Source: Chrysoperla carnea (Eukaryota; Arthropoda; Insecta; Neuroptera; Chrysopidae). Taken from it: 64,000 nt of DNA. How positions within the stretch are numbered: position 1 is the first letter of the stretch; each line of letters begins with the position of its first letter. The stretch lies in the NCBI RefSeq assembly GCF_905475395.1, contig NC_058342.1, positions 26,136,640-26,200,639 on the forward strand. The letters are read 5' to 3'. The position numbers were made by a program, and so were the translations under genes. Below are positions 11,283-25,200 of this stretch, piece after piece. Under the pieces are notes generated by a model that saw only the letters and a list, made by a program, of their open reading frames with translations, was not told the origin of the DNA and made no database searches.

Positions 11283-12717
11283 TTTTGACCACCCTTCATT
11301 AACAGCTATTTTCTATCGAACTGAACTCTCTGATCACGAAAATGAATCACGTGACAAGGTTTAGCTTGTTAAATTTCATAGAAAATAAATAGATATTGGT
11401 ATCTATCGTGTTGTACTGTGTTGTTTGTCATCCAATATGAGAAAATGATGAAAAATGCATTTACTAATCATTCACACCAGGTTTCACTGTGCTCGACGGT
11501 TGCTTTTCATTACAATAATGAATTTTCCATGTATATTTTCAATTTCTATGTCTAGTTAATTGTAAAGTAATCATGAAAAATTAAGTTTTCGTACAGTTAT
11601 CGTACAGCATATACTATAGCTGCTTAATACGTTTTATCCGAATTTGTCCTTATTATCCGAACATACTGTAGGCTCGGATAACGCGGAGATTCGGTTGATG
11701 ATAGTAAGTTATAGAAGCCGGACTAAACAATAGTCAATTTCATTTTACAAAAAAGCTACAGTTTATTACGTGTAGCTTTTAATTTTTACGTGTTCCGAAA
11801 TTCAAAATTTTCATTTTTGGGGGTTGGATGAGAAAAGAGTAGGCATGAAAATTGAAAATAGACATGGAAAGTGGAAAATAAACTGGTTCGTGGTTCAATT
11901 TGACAAATATGTTAATTAGTTAATTTAACATTAGATTACAAAATCTGTAATTTTTTTTTAATAAGTTTATGTGTTATAGAAAGTGTATTAAGTCCCACAA
12001 ATGCACTCGAAAATTGTTTACCAATTCCTCGAAAACGGGAATGGAATTACGATGATTTTAAACCTACCCCTGTTTAAGAAAAAATAAGAAAATCGGGACT
12101 CCTTTCCTCAAAATGATTGAATTTCTGATTAGAGAGAAAAATTTTTTGTCTTCAATTCCAATAAAACAAAAATTCGAGTTTCTAGAGCGCAAAATCTCAT
12201 AGGAAGCGCAATTTCAGATTCTCGATACAATTAGAGCCAAGCGGTACATTTTTAGACCGTGAGTACATTTTTTGTCAAACCTAGACATAATAAGCTTGAA
12301 AATGAAGGTTGAGTCATGGAATTTGATAAAAGAATAAGGAAGATAAGAGTAGGACAGAAAAGAACTTGCTAAAGTAACAATATATAAGATTTTTTTAAGT
12401 ACGTTGTTTCGAGACTGTAATTTCACCGATAATACCATTTTGTGGCACTTGATACACTTTTCAATTACAAAAATAATTAACAAATTGACTGTTGTAATAG
12501 AAAGAAAATTTATTTATTTTTATTAGAGACGAAAGATTTATAGAAGAGGTAAAAAAAAAAGAATAAAATGCGAAAATATTTGTAATATTTGTTAATTTTT
12601 TGTAATCGAGTTTCTTTCATTTTTGTTAAAAAAATGTATTATATAATTTTTCAGCTGTTAGTTTTTTTGTTTGTTTCTTTTGCTCAAATTAATTGTTTAA
12701 TTTTAACAAATAAAATG

Positions 12718-13618
12718 CAGATAAAATTTTTATAACGACAATAAACGGATCTCAAAATTATAGTCGTTATAAGCGTACAATTTATATCTCTGGAATATTA
12801 TCAACTAAGAGATCAATTTTGGTGACTCTTTCATTCAAAATCATCCTTCTTCGAATAAAAATGAAAGGTCCGCCCTCAAAAGACTAGCTGGAACATCAAA
12901 AAAGGTCAGATTGTTTGTGTTTGGAAATAAAAACTAGTGTGACTATAGATTAGCCCAGTATCAAACCTTTCCGCATTCCTGGGGTCCGATATCCCCTTGT
13001 AAAAGTATGAAAGTTTGCTACCCCTCAGTATCACTCACGGGAGAAAAAATTCTGTGGCAAAGTGTGGTTCTGGGTCAATCTACAAAGCAACACTGACCAG
13101 CCTCCTTCAAACTTAAGGAAGTTCTGGTTTGATCTACAAAATATATCAATGCCAGGAGTTTGGCTGTTGACGGAATTTAGTTGTTCTTAGCTTACGGACT
13201 AAAACTCTTATTTTTTCATGTTCTTAAGAGAGTTCTGGTCTGATTTACAAAATATATCAATGCCAGGCGTTTGGCTGTTGACGCAATTCAAGTGTTCCTA
13301 GCTCACGGGCTAAAACTTTAGAAGCATTTTTTCAAAATTTTAATAAGTCACAAGTTTATTTTTCCTCGGAGAAGGATAATATTATATGAAATAGCCAACG
13401 AATGAGTCCCTATCAACATCTTAATTTCTGGTAAGGTTTTCTTGTAAAAAACACGAACAACCTTCAATTAAAACGTTATTCTAAATATGATTAACCGTTA
13501 TAAATCATAATATGTATTTACATATGTATTTATATTTGGGTTCAGCCGGTACCTTGACAATGCGTCATGATAATCGATTTGCCGTTATAAGCGATGTCGT
13601 TATAACAGATTTTGACTG
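12718..13618. mobile_element. Pogo-like TIR element, second copy
   Basis: Left end CAGATAAAATTTTTATAACG, right end (inverted) CAGTCAAAATCTGTTATAAC followed by TA. The inner block TTCGAATAAAAATGAAAGG is shared with 9021-10014. An imperfect 111 bp tandem duplication lies inside. Confidence 0.65.
13112..13320. repeat. Imperfect 111 bp tandem duplication
   Basis: Two copies beginning at 13112 and 13223, both containing ACAAAATATATCAATGCCAG and TTTGGCTGTTGACG. Divergence is moderate. Confidence 0.8.
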
Positions 13619-14411
13619 TAATTATTATTTATTGCAATAGTAGTCAAGGAATAGTTCAAAATAATTATATATTATATTCTTTTAAAAAATAAACTGAAAA
13701 AAAAATAAATATATTTAAAGAAATGACAAGTGTTTTAAAGAAAAATTAAAGAATAAGGAAGTATTGATGGACTTTGTAAAATGATTAAAGAGAAAATATT
13801 GTATTTTTCCGTCAAATTAAAATCATAGTTTGACATATTTATTGTGTTTTTCTTCATTTTCTTGAACCTCGTATTTCCCAGAAGCTAGTGTAGGTCATTT
13901 TTTTTAGACCATAATCGAAAATCGCCACCGCTAACAGCCCGCTTCGCTGTACAATGCAAAATTAGGTAATCTTTTTTCCAGTCATATCCGAAGTCAAGAA
14001 TTGGTAAAATAGTAGCCGCTATTAATCCTGCATAATGTCATCATTAAAAAACAAATTCCACGTAATTTTCTAAGATTCACCCTGTCTCTAAACATCAGTG
14101 TGTTGACAGAAGAGAGAGACAAGAGTTTATTGACACCTATTCACTTTTGATCGTGTAGTTTCTCCAGACTCCATTAATCGTGTAGTTTCTTCCGACTTCC
14201 ATAATCAACATAAATCCTCCAGTATTCAGTTAAAGAAGATTTTTTTTTGTATTATTTGTTTCATATTCAGATAAATTTGAGAGCTGTGCTGAGCCCATGG
14301 CATAAACTGGCTGTAACTGTTCGCCCGTTGCGCTCCTGCCAAAGCGGATCTTTGTCGATTGAACTCTATAATATTATGATTGAATCATAGATTTCTCAAT
14401 TTTTATAATAA

Positions 14412-14800
14412 GGCGGGTACCGCAAATGAGTCCCTATCACCTAGACGAAGGGATTCTCTGTGCTCTCTTTGAGAATAACCTGTCACCCGAACCAAGACGA
14501 CTCCGGATAAGAGGCTATTTTTAAGTAGATGAAGCTATAGAATTATGTTGAGGCCACGCTACGCAGAAAATCCGCCTCTACCTCGCCGAGATTTCTTCCA
14601 AGATTGGTGGAACAAACATTCTAAACCTGACGCCCTGTAAATAACATTTTTGAGTGTTTCATCATCCTCCATACAGACAGACCCTACAAGTGGGATCATC
14701 AAAGATCCCTATGTTATGTTAGTGTCCTATTAAGAACCCCATCAACCTTCTCAACTGTACCCTACTAAGACTGTAATCGCAAACTTTCATTCATTTCAGT
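14412..14800 (+). repeat. Family B dispersed repeat
   Basis: Begins GGGTACCGCAAATGAGTCCC and later has TTTCATCATCCTCCATACAG and ATCCCTATGTTATG blocks, shared with 22836-23100, 59418-59960 and 61990-62325. No open frame. The nature (LINE 3' end or SINE) is not decided. Confidence 0.7.
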
Positions 14801-14960
14801 TTCACTTGCGCGATGTCTATCACTATATTTTATCTATGATATCTATGAAATATTGAAATGGAACTGTCAACTGTAATCGTAAACTTTCGTGTATATTCGT
14901 CTGTACCCTAGTAAGACTGTAATCGTAAACTTTCATTCATTTCAGTTTCACATGTCATGC
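14765..14960. repeat. Short direct repeats
   Basis: The string ACTGTAATCGYAAACTTTC occurs at about 14769, 14873 and 14917, twice followed by ATTCATTTCAGTTTCAC. Confidence 0.75.
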
Positions 14961-15564
14961 TTTCAAAACAAATAAAGCATCAAAGCAAAAATATAAAAAT
15001 TAAAAGCTCCAATATTTTGATTGATCGTCAAAAAACCGAAGATTCATGATGATTTATGTGAGTGGTTCATACTGAAGAAATTTTTAAGGCATTAAGCCAA
15101 CTCTTTCGGCGTTTCAGTTTGTCTCTTACACACTTTGTACTTTGAATACCTTGTACTTTTACCCCTTACACTTGGTACTAACTGTAGGCTTCCTAAATAA
15201 ATAAAAAATATTTATTTTTATATAAATTAATTACTTTATTAAACAAATTTTTATCACAATTTTTATTTTATTTCTACAATAAATAAACATTTATACCAAA
15301 CATAACCACAATAACGGTTATTTATAAAACACAGTACAGAGTCCCAAGAGGGGAAATGTAAAGTGGATACATTCCTCCATCTCTCTCTGACTCTTCCTTA
15401 TTTAACAATAAAAATTTTATAAAATATAATATGAAAATTTTATAATAAATTAACAAATATACAATAAGTACTAACAAATTCCATTTTCAAATAACTTTCA
15501 TTTCCTTTTTTTGTGCATAGTTTTCTTTTTCAATTAATTTTCACGCAAAATTGGAAAAATTATT

Positions 15565-15668
15565 GAAAATGGTATATTACACTACAAGGGCAGAAAGTTT
15601 GAGAGACTCCTGCTCTGCGCGCAGTTCAGGGCTCTTAAACTTTCTGCCTGTGTGATGTATACTATTTT
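15565..15668. repeat. Foldback repeat, about 100 bp
   Basis: The arms GGGCAGAAAGTTTGAGAG and (inverted) AGGCAGAAAGTTTAAGAG are flanked by GTATA-T-AC ends on both sides, with a GC-rich TGCGCGCA centre. Confidence 0.7.
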
Positions 15669-16275
15669 TCTATTTTAGGTTGAAAGAACGAATTTGCTGC
15701 TTCTGCTGGGACGCTAAAAGTCCGACAGATTATATTTCTGAAAAAATTCTTATAAAAAATTTGTGAAAATCCTTTGATCTTCGAAATTTTTCAAAATAAT
15801 CTGCAATACATAAAACAATTTTCCAAATGCGTATAATGCGCGTGATTCATATAATGGATCACGTAAAAGGAAGGAAGAGAGTTTGAGAAAATGTGATGCT
15901 GTGTGACGAAAGGGGAGAATGGGCTATGAATGGTCCCTAAATAATTCCAAGAAATTGGAAAATATTTTTTTCTTCAAATTATTAATTTAGAGAGAGTTCG
16001 TTTGTTATTGTTTTATAAATAACCGCGTCCATAAAATATTTTTCTAAATAATTTTCTATTAATCAACAAGGCATTATTTGTATGTAAAAAAATGAATACT
16101 CAAAAAAATTTTGGAGGGGGCTTCACCTCGTATAAAAATACCAAATTTTGCGTAGACTGTGTGCTTTCCATGTCGTCTATAATTTTATAGACTCCAAAAT
16201 ATATCTACTTCTCAATTTTTATAATAACTGGTTCACAAGACGTGATAGAAAGCATTCAAACATTTTTTTCTAAAT

Positions 16276-19200
16276 TTAAGTTTTGGACGTTGAGGGTCCA
16301 GGTTGCTCTGATATTGAACTAGTTTGAGGAAGTTTAGGAAAATCAAGCTCCAAATAATTATCCGGTGGATTAGCTTGTGCAAAGTTATCACCCACTTCGG
16401 GAACATCATCTTCGTCGTCTTCGGGATCAGACTCTTCGCACATTTCAATTTTAGAAATCATTGTATATCCTTGATCCAAACCAAAATATGAATCTGATAT
16501 AATCATGATATGATAAATGTATTCTCCTAGAAAAAGTTAGAAAAATATAATTAGAAAATTGTCGTCGAGAGTTTATTAATTTTAGGGGTAAAAAGTTTTA
16601 AGAAATTCTTAAATAAATGTTTTTCTGAGTATGATTTGGGAATTTAAATTTTTCCAACGAGAGAAAACCCAATGAACATGGATTTATTAGTCATATTTTC
16701 CTCGAAAATATAGGCTTATGTACTTTAATAAAGGTCAACGGGAAGGAGTGGAGATGTTTTATAACCTCTAAGATACAATTTACGCGATATCTTACCTTCT
16801 CCAGTGATACCTTTTATACAAATGAGCTGAATTGATGTAATTCAGATCATAATTCAATATGTAGGGTCGTATACTAGACAGAATAATGCTTTACAAGGAG
16901 GAAAACAGCTTTTTTCGACGTTCAATGATCTTGCACACCTCTACAGCTCCTCTAAATTGAGCTAAAGGGTTGAACATTTCTAGGTAAGTTGACATAGTGT
17001 TAAGGAAGTACCTATTGGGGCCACATTTTTACCTAAATTTAAAACAGCTGTGTCTCTGCGAAAAATTATCAAATTTGGCAACTCAATAGCTCATTTGACA
17101 ACTTTCTAGTTTTAGAATCTATTGCCGCTTTGCAAGGAGGAGGAGATTTGACGGGATGAGATATGTTTTCCCTAAATTTTAAAATTTTATATGAAGTGCA
17201 CCAAAATTTTAAGAATTATTTTACAACGAATTTATCAAAATCATTTGAAAGATTCCTTTTGATCTAAAATTGCCCTGGCACTCGCACGTCCTTGAACCTT
17301 ATATAAAGAAGTGTTTGGGACGTTTCTTCCCAAGCAGAACCTAGCACATTAAAAGCCCTTTTCCATAGATAAAAATTAAGAGATCGATAGCTTACCTGGA
17401 AAATTAGGTGTAGTAAATTTAATAAATTGGCACGTTGATTTGCCACTAAATATACATCGTTTCACTGTTACTCGTCCAAGATTCTCATCTTGTGATCCAA
17501 ACAAGATCATCCAACCTTCTTGTTTAGTTTTTGGATAATTTGGCGCATATACTTTGGAATTATATCCCTTATAATGCGTTAATCGAATTTCTAACGTATA
17601 TAAACGATTATTCTTCAACGTAAGTACTTTCGTTTTCAAGTCGGATGGAGATCCCTCAAAAACTTTCTTTGCGAATGCATCTTTTAACGTTACATGAACA
17701 ATAAGTAGCGGTAAATTTTGAACGTAATCGATAATATCACGTATATTTGGACGTGTGAATCCATCTTTATATAATTTCAATTTAGTTGCCATAATATCAT
17801 TTTTCGTTAATTTTACAAATTTACAAAATGATATCGGTTCTCTGGTATGTACACTTTGTAAGATATCGATTTGAGAATCGTGAGTTCTTGGCACCTGAGC
17901 ATATGGCGTCGTGTCAATCCAATCAGCCTGTACAATCATTTGTGAGACATGAGCAATTTGTATGCATAGCAATAGCCAACCATTGACGGCTGCATAATCT
18001 AAAAATGCTTGTAGAATACGTCCACTTTGTTCTAAGATTAATTTTAGATCGATTGAATAATCGGCGCATGGAACGGGTAATCGTGAAAAATGACTTTGCA
18101 TAAGTAGGAATGTTTTAACATGCGGTGAATCGAAATCTTCGGTGACATGAATTCGGCATGATCGAGCTAATGTTCTGAAAAAAAAAATTATAATCCATTT
18201 TAATAAATCCAGAGACAGATTATCTATATAGACGAATCATTTTAGATGAAAAAAGTGTAAAATGAAAAATTTTTTTGTACCTAAATCTAAGGGCCAAATT
18301 TAAAAAAAAAAAAATGCTTTGGAAGGTCCATATATCAAAATCTACATCTAACTTGTTGCCGATAGAAAGTTTGGCCATTGCTATGGGCCAAATAAAGCCA
18401 ATTAATAACTAATAGAATCTATTTCTGTGGTGATTTTTGAAAATTTTAAAACTTATACGGGCCAGAAACGCATACATGAGGGTTTTCGGGGTCACTGATC
18501 ACTATTCCGACGTCAGAATTTCGGAATACTCCCCCCGTCTTGGGATAATTTGGGTCACAAAAGTATATTCGGGAATTTTTGGGGTCGCTGATCACAATTC
18601 CGAGGTTATAAATTTCGAAATACCCCCCGAGTATAATTTTTGGTTCCATTTTGTTGAATATTTACAGAATATTCTTGTGTTGGGCCAGCGGGCGATGAAT
18701 TACCTCATGAGGGGGAGTGGATTATATCCACATTTTAACAACGGAATCGTAATCAGCGACCCCGAAAACCCCTAATATACTTTTTGGGTCCGTTTTGTTG
18801 AATATTTACAGAATATTTCTGTGTTGTGCCAGCGGGGGGTTAATTACCATAGGAGGGGGGATATATCCACATTCTAACTTCGGCTCTTGGTCTAGGTGTT
18901 TAGGGACCCACTTGCGGTACCCCTCTTTTGTTTATTAGCATTATTAAATTAAACTTCCTACGCCTCAAAGATTTCTACGCCCAATTGAAAAAGATTGATC
19001 TAACATAAGAGTGAATAATAAGGAAAAACTGACATAAAAATTGATAAATTTGACCCGAAATTATTTCCAAAAAAAAATAAATAAATAAATAAATAACTTA
19101 CGCATTCATTAATTCTTCGTTGTGACGTACAGGAACTTCAGAAAATTCGTAAGTATCGCACATTAATTTTATGACATTCACCAAACTCAAATTTGGATGC

Positions 19201-22200
19201 AATTTATCCGTCATAAATTTAACGGTATGGTAATCTAGATAATAATTTGATCCAACTTTGGCGCTTGGCGTCGAATATAACAAAAATCCATCCTAGAATT
19301 TAAAAAAAATTTTTGAATTCAGTGTAGCGATCGAATTGTTTTTATAATATTCCCTAATTCTTTAGGTTTCATTCCTTCGCCCTCCCTTTAAAATTTCAAA
19401 AGGAACCCGTAATACGTTGAAGAATCAAGTCTTCAGAATTCAATTTTAAAGACCCAGATCTTTTATTTTAATCATTTTCAGTGACAGATATAAAAATTTT
19501 CTGACATTTTTAGGTTTTCCAAGTCGATTACTACCGTGTGACTAGAACGAGCGGATATAATAAAGTTATAGGCGCCCTCTTTTGTCATTTGTTTACGGAA
19601 TTCTAAAAAGAAGGTAGAACTTACCTCGTCCACAGTACAACAATTATATTCAACCAGAATATCAATTGTTGAATTCACTAAATTCGTAATATATTCCAAA
19701 ATATCCGCATCATCCGTGGAAACTAAATTATAATACTGCGGATTATTAATTAATCGTCGATATAAATACGTCCATGTGATATATTCGTGTACAACTTGTT
19801 TGGACGTTATCAAACCAGTCGCAATTTCAGCATAAATATGATTAGGTAATACTTCCAACATATGCGATTCAACCGGAAACGGTTCGTATAAGAATTTCTT
19901 ATAAAAACTTTTCTTAATATCCTGTACCAAAACAACGGCAACACCATTCTGATCGAATTGTGGACGCCCTGCACGTCCCATCATTTGTAGAACATCGGTA
20001 ATCGGCATATCGATGTATCGACGAGTTTTCCCGTCGTAATATTCAGTACCTTTAATTACGACTAAATGAGCAGGGAAATTCACACCCCATGCCAATGTAG
20101 CGGTTGCTACAAGAACTTGAATTTTTTGATTTAAAAACAATTGCTCGACAATAACACGATCGCCTTCCAATAATCCAGCATGATGTACTCCCACCCCATA
20201 GATTAGGGTATGTTTTAACGTTTCGTCGGATATATCATTTCGAACGATGTTATCGATGTCTTCTTCAGACATATTAAGCCATTGGGTACTGTTTGAGTCC
20301 ATGCTAACGAAATTGATCAGTTCCATAGCAGTGATACGAGTTTGTCGTCTAGATGAGACAAAAACTAAAGTTGGGCTGGACGGCGCATGCTCACGAATTG
20401 CTTGGAAAGTGGGTTTATTCATTAAAGCCATACGTGGACAATAATGTTGACCTGGGTAACCAGATATATGTACTTCAAGTGGTACAGGTCGTACCGATGG
20501 ACGGAAATTAAAAAGACCTTCCTCTGAAACACCTAACCAAGTCGCTAAATCGTATGAATTTGCGATACCCGTTGATAATCCCATCATACGGATTGTGCTA
20601 CTATGCTTTGACGCTATGTAATTTGTTCGGGATACGATTGCTTCCAGAACAGGTCCACGGTCTTCACCCAACAAATGTATTTCATCCATAATGAGAAGAC
20701 CCACTGCTTGTACGTATGATCGACTCTCCCAGTTACGACTCACGATATCCCATTTTTCTGGTGTGGTTATGATTATTTGAGCTTGATCTAACGTTCGTTT
20801 ATCAGGCATTGAATCACCAGTCATTTCTGCCACGTTTTTCTTAAGTTTTTCGCCGAATTTTTTAGTCCAATCGTCAACACGTTCTCGAACTAAAGCTTTT
20901 AAGGGAGCCACATATATCACCTAAAAAAATAAACAAAAATTTTGTTAGAGAACCTCACGGAAAATAAATGAAAATTGAAGTTTTAAATAATTTAGTTAAT
21001 AAAACTCCTTGCTTAATATATAACAATATACCTTTCGATCGGGTTCAGTGTTAAACAGCCGTAAAATTGCTATCTCAGCCACAATAGTTTTACCAGATCC
21101 AGTTGGAGCTCCCAACAAAATATTATGATCTGTTCGATACAGGACATAGAACATTTGGGTTTGAATTGGATTGAAAAAATTGAATGGATATAATGATTCA
21201 TAAGCGTTATTTTTAAGTGCTCGCTTTGATAACGGTTGTAAATTTTGTAAGTCGGTTTGTATGGTTAAATTCGTTGGTAACATGCTCGTATCAAATCTAA
21301 ATGGTGTGTCACTTTCGGCGCGCAGCCATCTATCACTGAACACACGTACATAATATTGTGGAGGTGTTGGTTCCACCAATGGAATCGTTATAAACAATTT
21401 TATTGGTTCATCTTTCATAACCTATAAAAAAAAATATTTAAAAATCGTAAAAACTTTCAAAAAACACTTTTTTATCATTCAGAATGTACGAGCGCCAAGG
21501 CAATTTTGGATAGAAGGCTTGATTTTTCTTTTATAATAATAATAATGGGGTTTAACGTCCGTTTCCAACAGAATAAATAGACAAACAGTCAAATACAAAC
21601 GCCTTAGACCAATCGGCCATTTAGGCTCTCATTTTTCTTTTACATGCAGTTGGACCAAGTCTAAATCAATTCTGAAAATCTTTGGGGGAGGTTGTTCGAA
21701 TATTTTAATAAATAAATGGCTTCAAATGTAGGCATATTTAACATTGTTTTTTTTTTTATACAGAGATGGTTCTTTTTATCTCAACCCCTTATAAAGAGTA
21801 CCCTAATCTGATTACTCGCCATTGAATTCATTCAGTAATCGTCGCAGAACTGGCAAAATCGTACCTGTTTTGAAAAACGAATTTTCGGTAATGTTAACTA
21901 AGCGGAAATTTTGGAAACTGACAGATTCTTCCCCTCTTTACTAGACAGAAGCGAGAAAATTGAATGCTTTGAGTTGTGATGAGCTTCCAGTCTATTGTAT
22001 GAGGTATTTTATTCGAGGCATAAATAAACTTACCAATTTTCTAGTTAGTTGAAAATATTCGTGATGATATATAATATTATGATCAGGATCTTCAATCCAC
22101 AGCCAAAACGATTGAGCATAACCATGAATTTTCGGATCCCATTTAAAATCTGCTTTAATATCGATAATAATCCGTAATACAGAACGTGTTATTGGCATAA

Positions 22201-25200
22201 TTTTCGTTTCGATGTCCACATACGGAAAACAATCCGCTAAATATTTAACCTGTGAGGCTTCTCGTTGATTTCGTATTATACTACCAACTTCACTTAGTTC
22301 TAATTCACGTATACGATGTATATTTACATCGTGACGTTCAATTTTATCTAATACGTCATACGTTAAACGTTGAAATTGACGTAGTGGTGTTTCGTGATCC
22401 CATTGTTGTTGTTCGAACATTAACGCAAATCTTAATACAAGTTTAGCCATTATTGCATTATTTAAGCGTAAAAATATTTCGAATAATGCACGAATCAATC
22501 GTGGTATATTCTGAAAATGAATTATTTTTCATGTTTTTTTAAGCTTATCCTAAGAGAGCACAGCGTTTATGACTAAAGAACACAAAAATTTCGTTTTCGC
22601 AAGAAACAAAATGTGGAAAAATAATTTATTAATTCAAATTTATCCCAAAACAGCAAGGAGAAAAGGTCTCAGGAAAAGGTACCTGGTTTTCTAAAATGAA
22701 ACCTAGCTCGATCGATTTTTCGCCCCCGAAACCCCTTACATCCCAAATTTCATGAAAATCGTTGGAGCCCTTTCCGAGATTGCTGATATATATATACAAT
22801 AATTGCTCGTTTAAATATATAAGATACATAAGAGGGGTACCGCAAGGACCTAGAGCATAGGGTTCTCTGTACCCTCATTGAGAACGAGCTATCGCCCAAA
22901 GGCGAGACGTCCCGAGAAAGATGCTATTTTAAGCATATGATGATTCCCATGTTATGAAGGTGATAATTCAATCCAAATAAGTAATAGAATCCTGTCAATA
23001 GTCCCACCCAGTGAAATAGTGTCCTGTTAAGAGTCCCACCACCCTTCAATACTGATCTCCGTCGAATTACCTAGCTTTGAATATGCACAGTAATCACAAA
23101 ATCCCAGTAATCAAGATTGGTTTGTCGTAGCCATTCCTTGATTGGGGAAATTGCGAATGATCTGGAAATGACAAGCTCCGGTAAAAGAAGCGTTTTCATT
23201 CCCCACAAACATGGCAAACATTGTGCTAGAGAGGAACGTTCGTTTGCCGTAGACACCTATGTTCAATGATCTCAGGTGAATACTTTCAGGGAAAGGTGAA
23301 TTGCAAGGTGTTTTCGCTACACTGATTTTCCGAGGATCTAAGATGACCATAATACTGGCATATGGTAACCTATATTTTGGTCGCTTAGCTTAAGAGAATA
23401 AACAAAAATTTCAAAAATCAAGTGCGCCAGTGTATGAATAGTAATGGGAAACACTTAAACGATTTCATTTTGAAGAATATTCAAAAGTAAAATTTAATAG
23501 TCGCTCTTTCGAATGAGAACACCCCCACGATCTTCTGAGCCTCTTCTCCTATTTTGGAGCATATACAAATATAATTTTTGACAGAAATCAAGAATTTTTC
23601 ATAAACTGATTTTCGATTTTTATTTTGATCCACATTTATCTCGAAAAATCGACATTCCCACGTTGCCTAATCATATTTTTCTTAATAGAATAATAGGATC
23701 ATAGAATAGGATTTCTGGATTGTTTTCAACTTACTTGAACTGCATAATGCATATCAGCGATTAATGATGATGATTTAATTCGAATTCGAGATAAATAACT
23801 TTGTAAGAGTAAACTAACTTTTACATGTCCATTGTCCCTAGAAACGGAATCGGTTGGGAAATTTATTTCTTCCATTAAATCTCCTAGTTCGTCAAGTTCT
23901 TCATCACGCACCTATAACAAACAAGAATTTTACTTAGTACGCACTCCGTTTTTTGATTGAATTGAGACACCCTTCAAATCCAAAAATCAAGAGAAAAAAT
24001 ATTTATTTTTTAGGTAAATTCGATCTTAACAAGTGAAAACAAACAATTGACTGAGTTAATTGTTGAAATACCATGTATAGACAGTGTTGACTACGCAATC
24101 GTTTATTTTTTAACGTCATGTAAATAAAGAAAGATAGTCACTCTAACATAACTGATATTCCCATATAATACATACTATATAATTTGCGCCCTCACGGATA
24201 AACAGTGATGTTTACGAAAAAATGTTTCAAACAAAAGATGTTTATTTTTTTATAAGGAAAATTTTTTGTATTTAAACTTTTGTTCTATCTCTAACGGTTT
24301 ACAAGAGGGGTCCAACGGACCAAGACTCAATTGACCTATGTTGCTCATTAACGAACTCGACCTAACTTTTTACGTCCTGAGTACGCTATAAAAATTTCAG
24401 AAAAAAAATGAACATTCACCTTACTTGCTCAAACAGCCGGACTACCTTAAGAAGAAATTTTTACTACAAAAGATCCGAAATTCCATTGATTAAAATGTTT
24501 TTAGTCGGCTTTATAATATTATCTTTAAGAAAAAATTTTAGATCTTTTAATTTCCCCGTAGAGTTTCTAGATAACTAAAACTCACTGACCAATTAAAAAA
24601 TTGGATTACTTGGACTTGGACTCCTTACTCTTACTTGAGGAACCCTTCTTCCTCGTAAATTACAAATTAGTTTCATACTTACAACAATATTTTCAAATTC
24701 TTCAGCGTGCGTTAACATTTTCAAAATTTCAGCTTCAGTCATAATTGGTTGCATCATTTCGTTAAATTTCATAATCGTATCATATTTAATATAAAAATGG
24801 CTCGCAATGCGGCCATAGTCCGTTGATATTAAATCACCAGTTGTTTCATTATATCGTATCATTCGTGCAGCGTCCAATTTTTTCGCACAAAAATGAATCA
24901 TTGCATGACGACGTTGATGCAATTCTGGATCATCAATTTTCTCCGAATACTCGATTCCATATGCAAGTGGATTCATTTTCATACGAATCAAGAGATAAGT
25001 ATAACTCAGCCACATGACAGCTTCGTCCACAGTGTTAACCGTACCCAGCACGATCTCAGCGTTTAGATTATCCGCTAAATGTTGAATAAATTTACTTTCG
25101 ATGGGTACTTGATTTGTCATCTGACGTAGATATTGATCTAAACGATTCATTTCTGTAATTATGATGGCATGACCGGATGTATCGAATTGTGGTCGGCCTG

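Larger units (their letters stand above)
6621..16275. other. Gene-free 9.7 kb interval between two convergent genes
   Basis: The interval lies between the 3' ends of SLC25A32 and ASCC3. I see no conserved coding exon. It holds a family A copy (6990-7540), the second copy of a dispersed repeat with a CCTAA tract (8255-8780), two pogo-like elements (9021-10014 and 12718-13618), a nested-palindrome TIR element (10990-11282), a family B copy (14412-14800), short direct repeats at 14765-14960 and a foldback at 15565-15668. The stretches 7550-8250, 10015-10989, 11283-12717 and 13619-14411 are AT-rich with nothing I can name. Confidence 0.8.

Noticed and set aside
16233-16448. 71-codon minus-strand frame overlapping the ASCC3 end
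   Set aside because: Out of frame with the verified last ASCC3 exon.
18437-18775. 112-codon plus-strand and 67-codon minus-strand frames in an ASCC3 intron
   Set aside because: They lie in degenerate family C repeats and have no domain.
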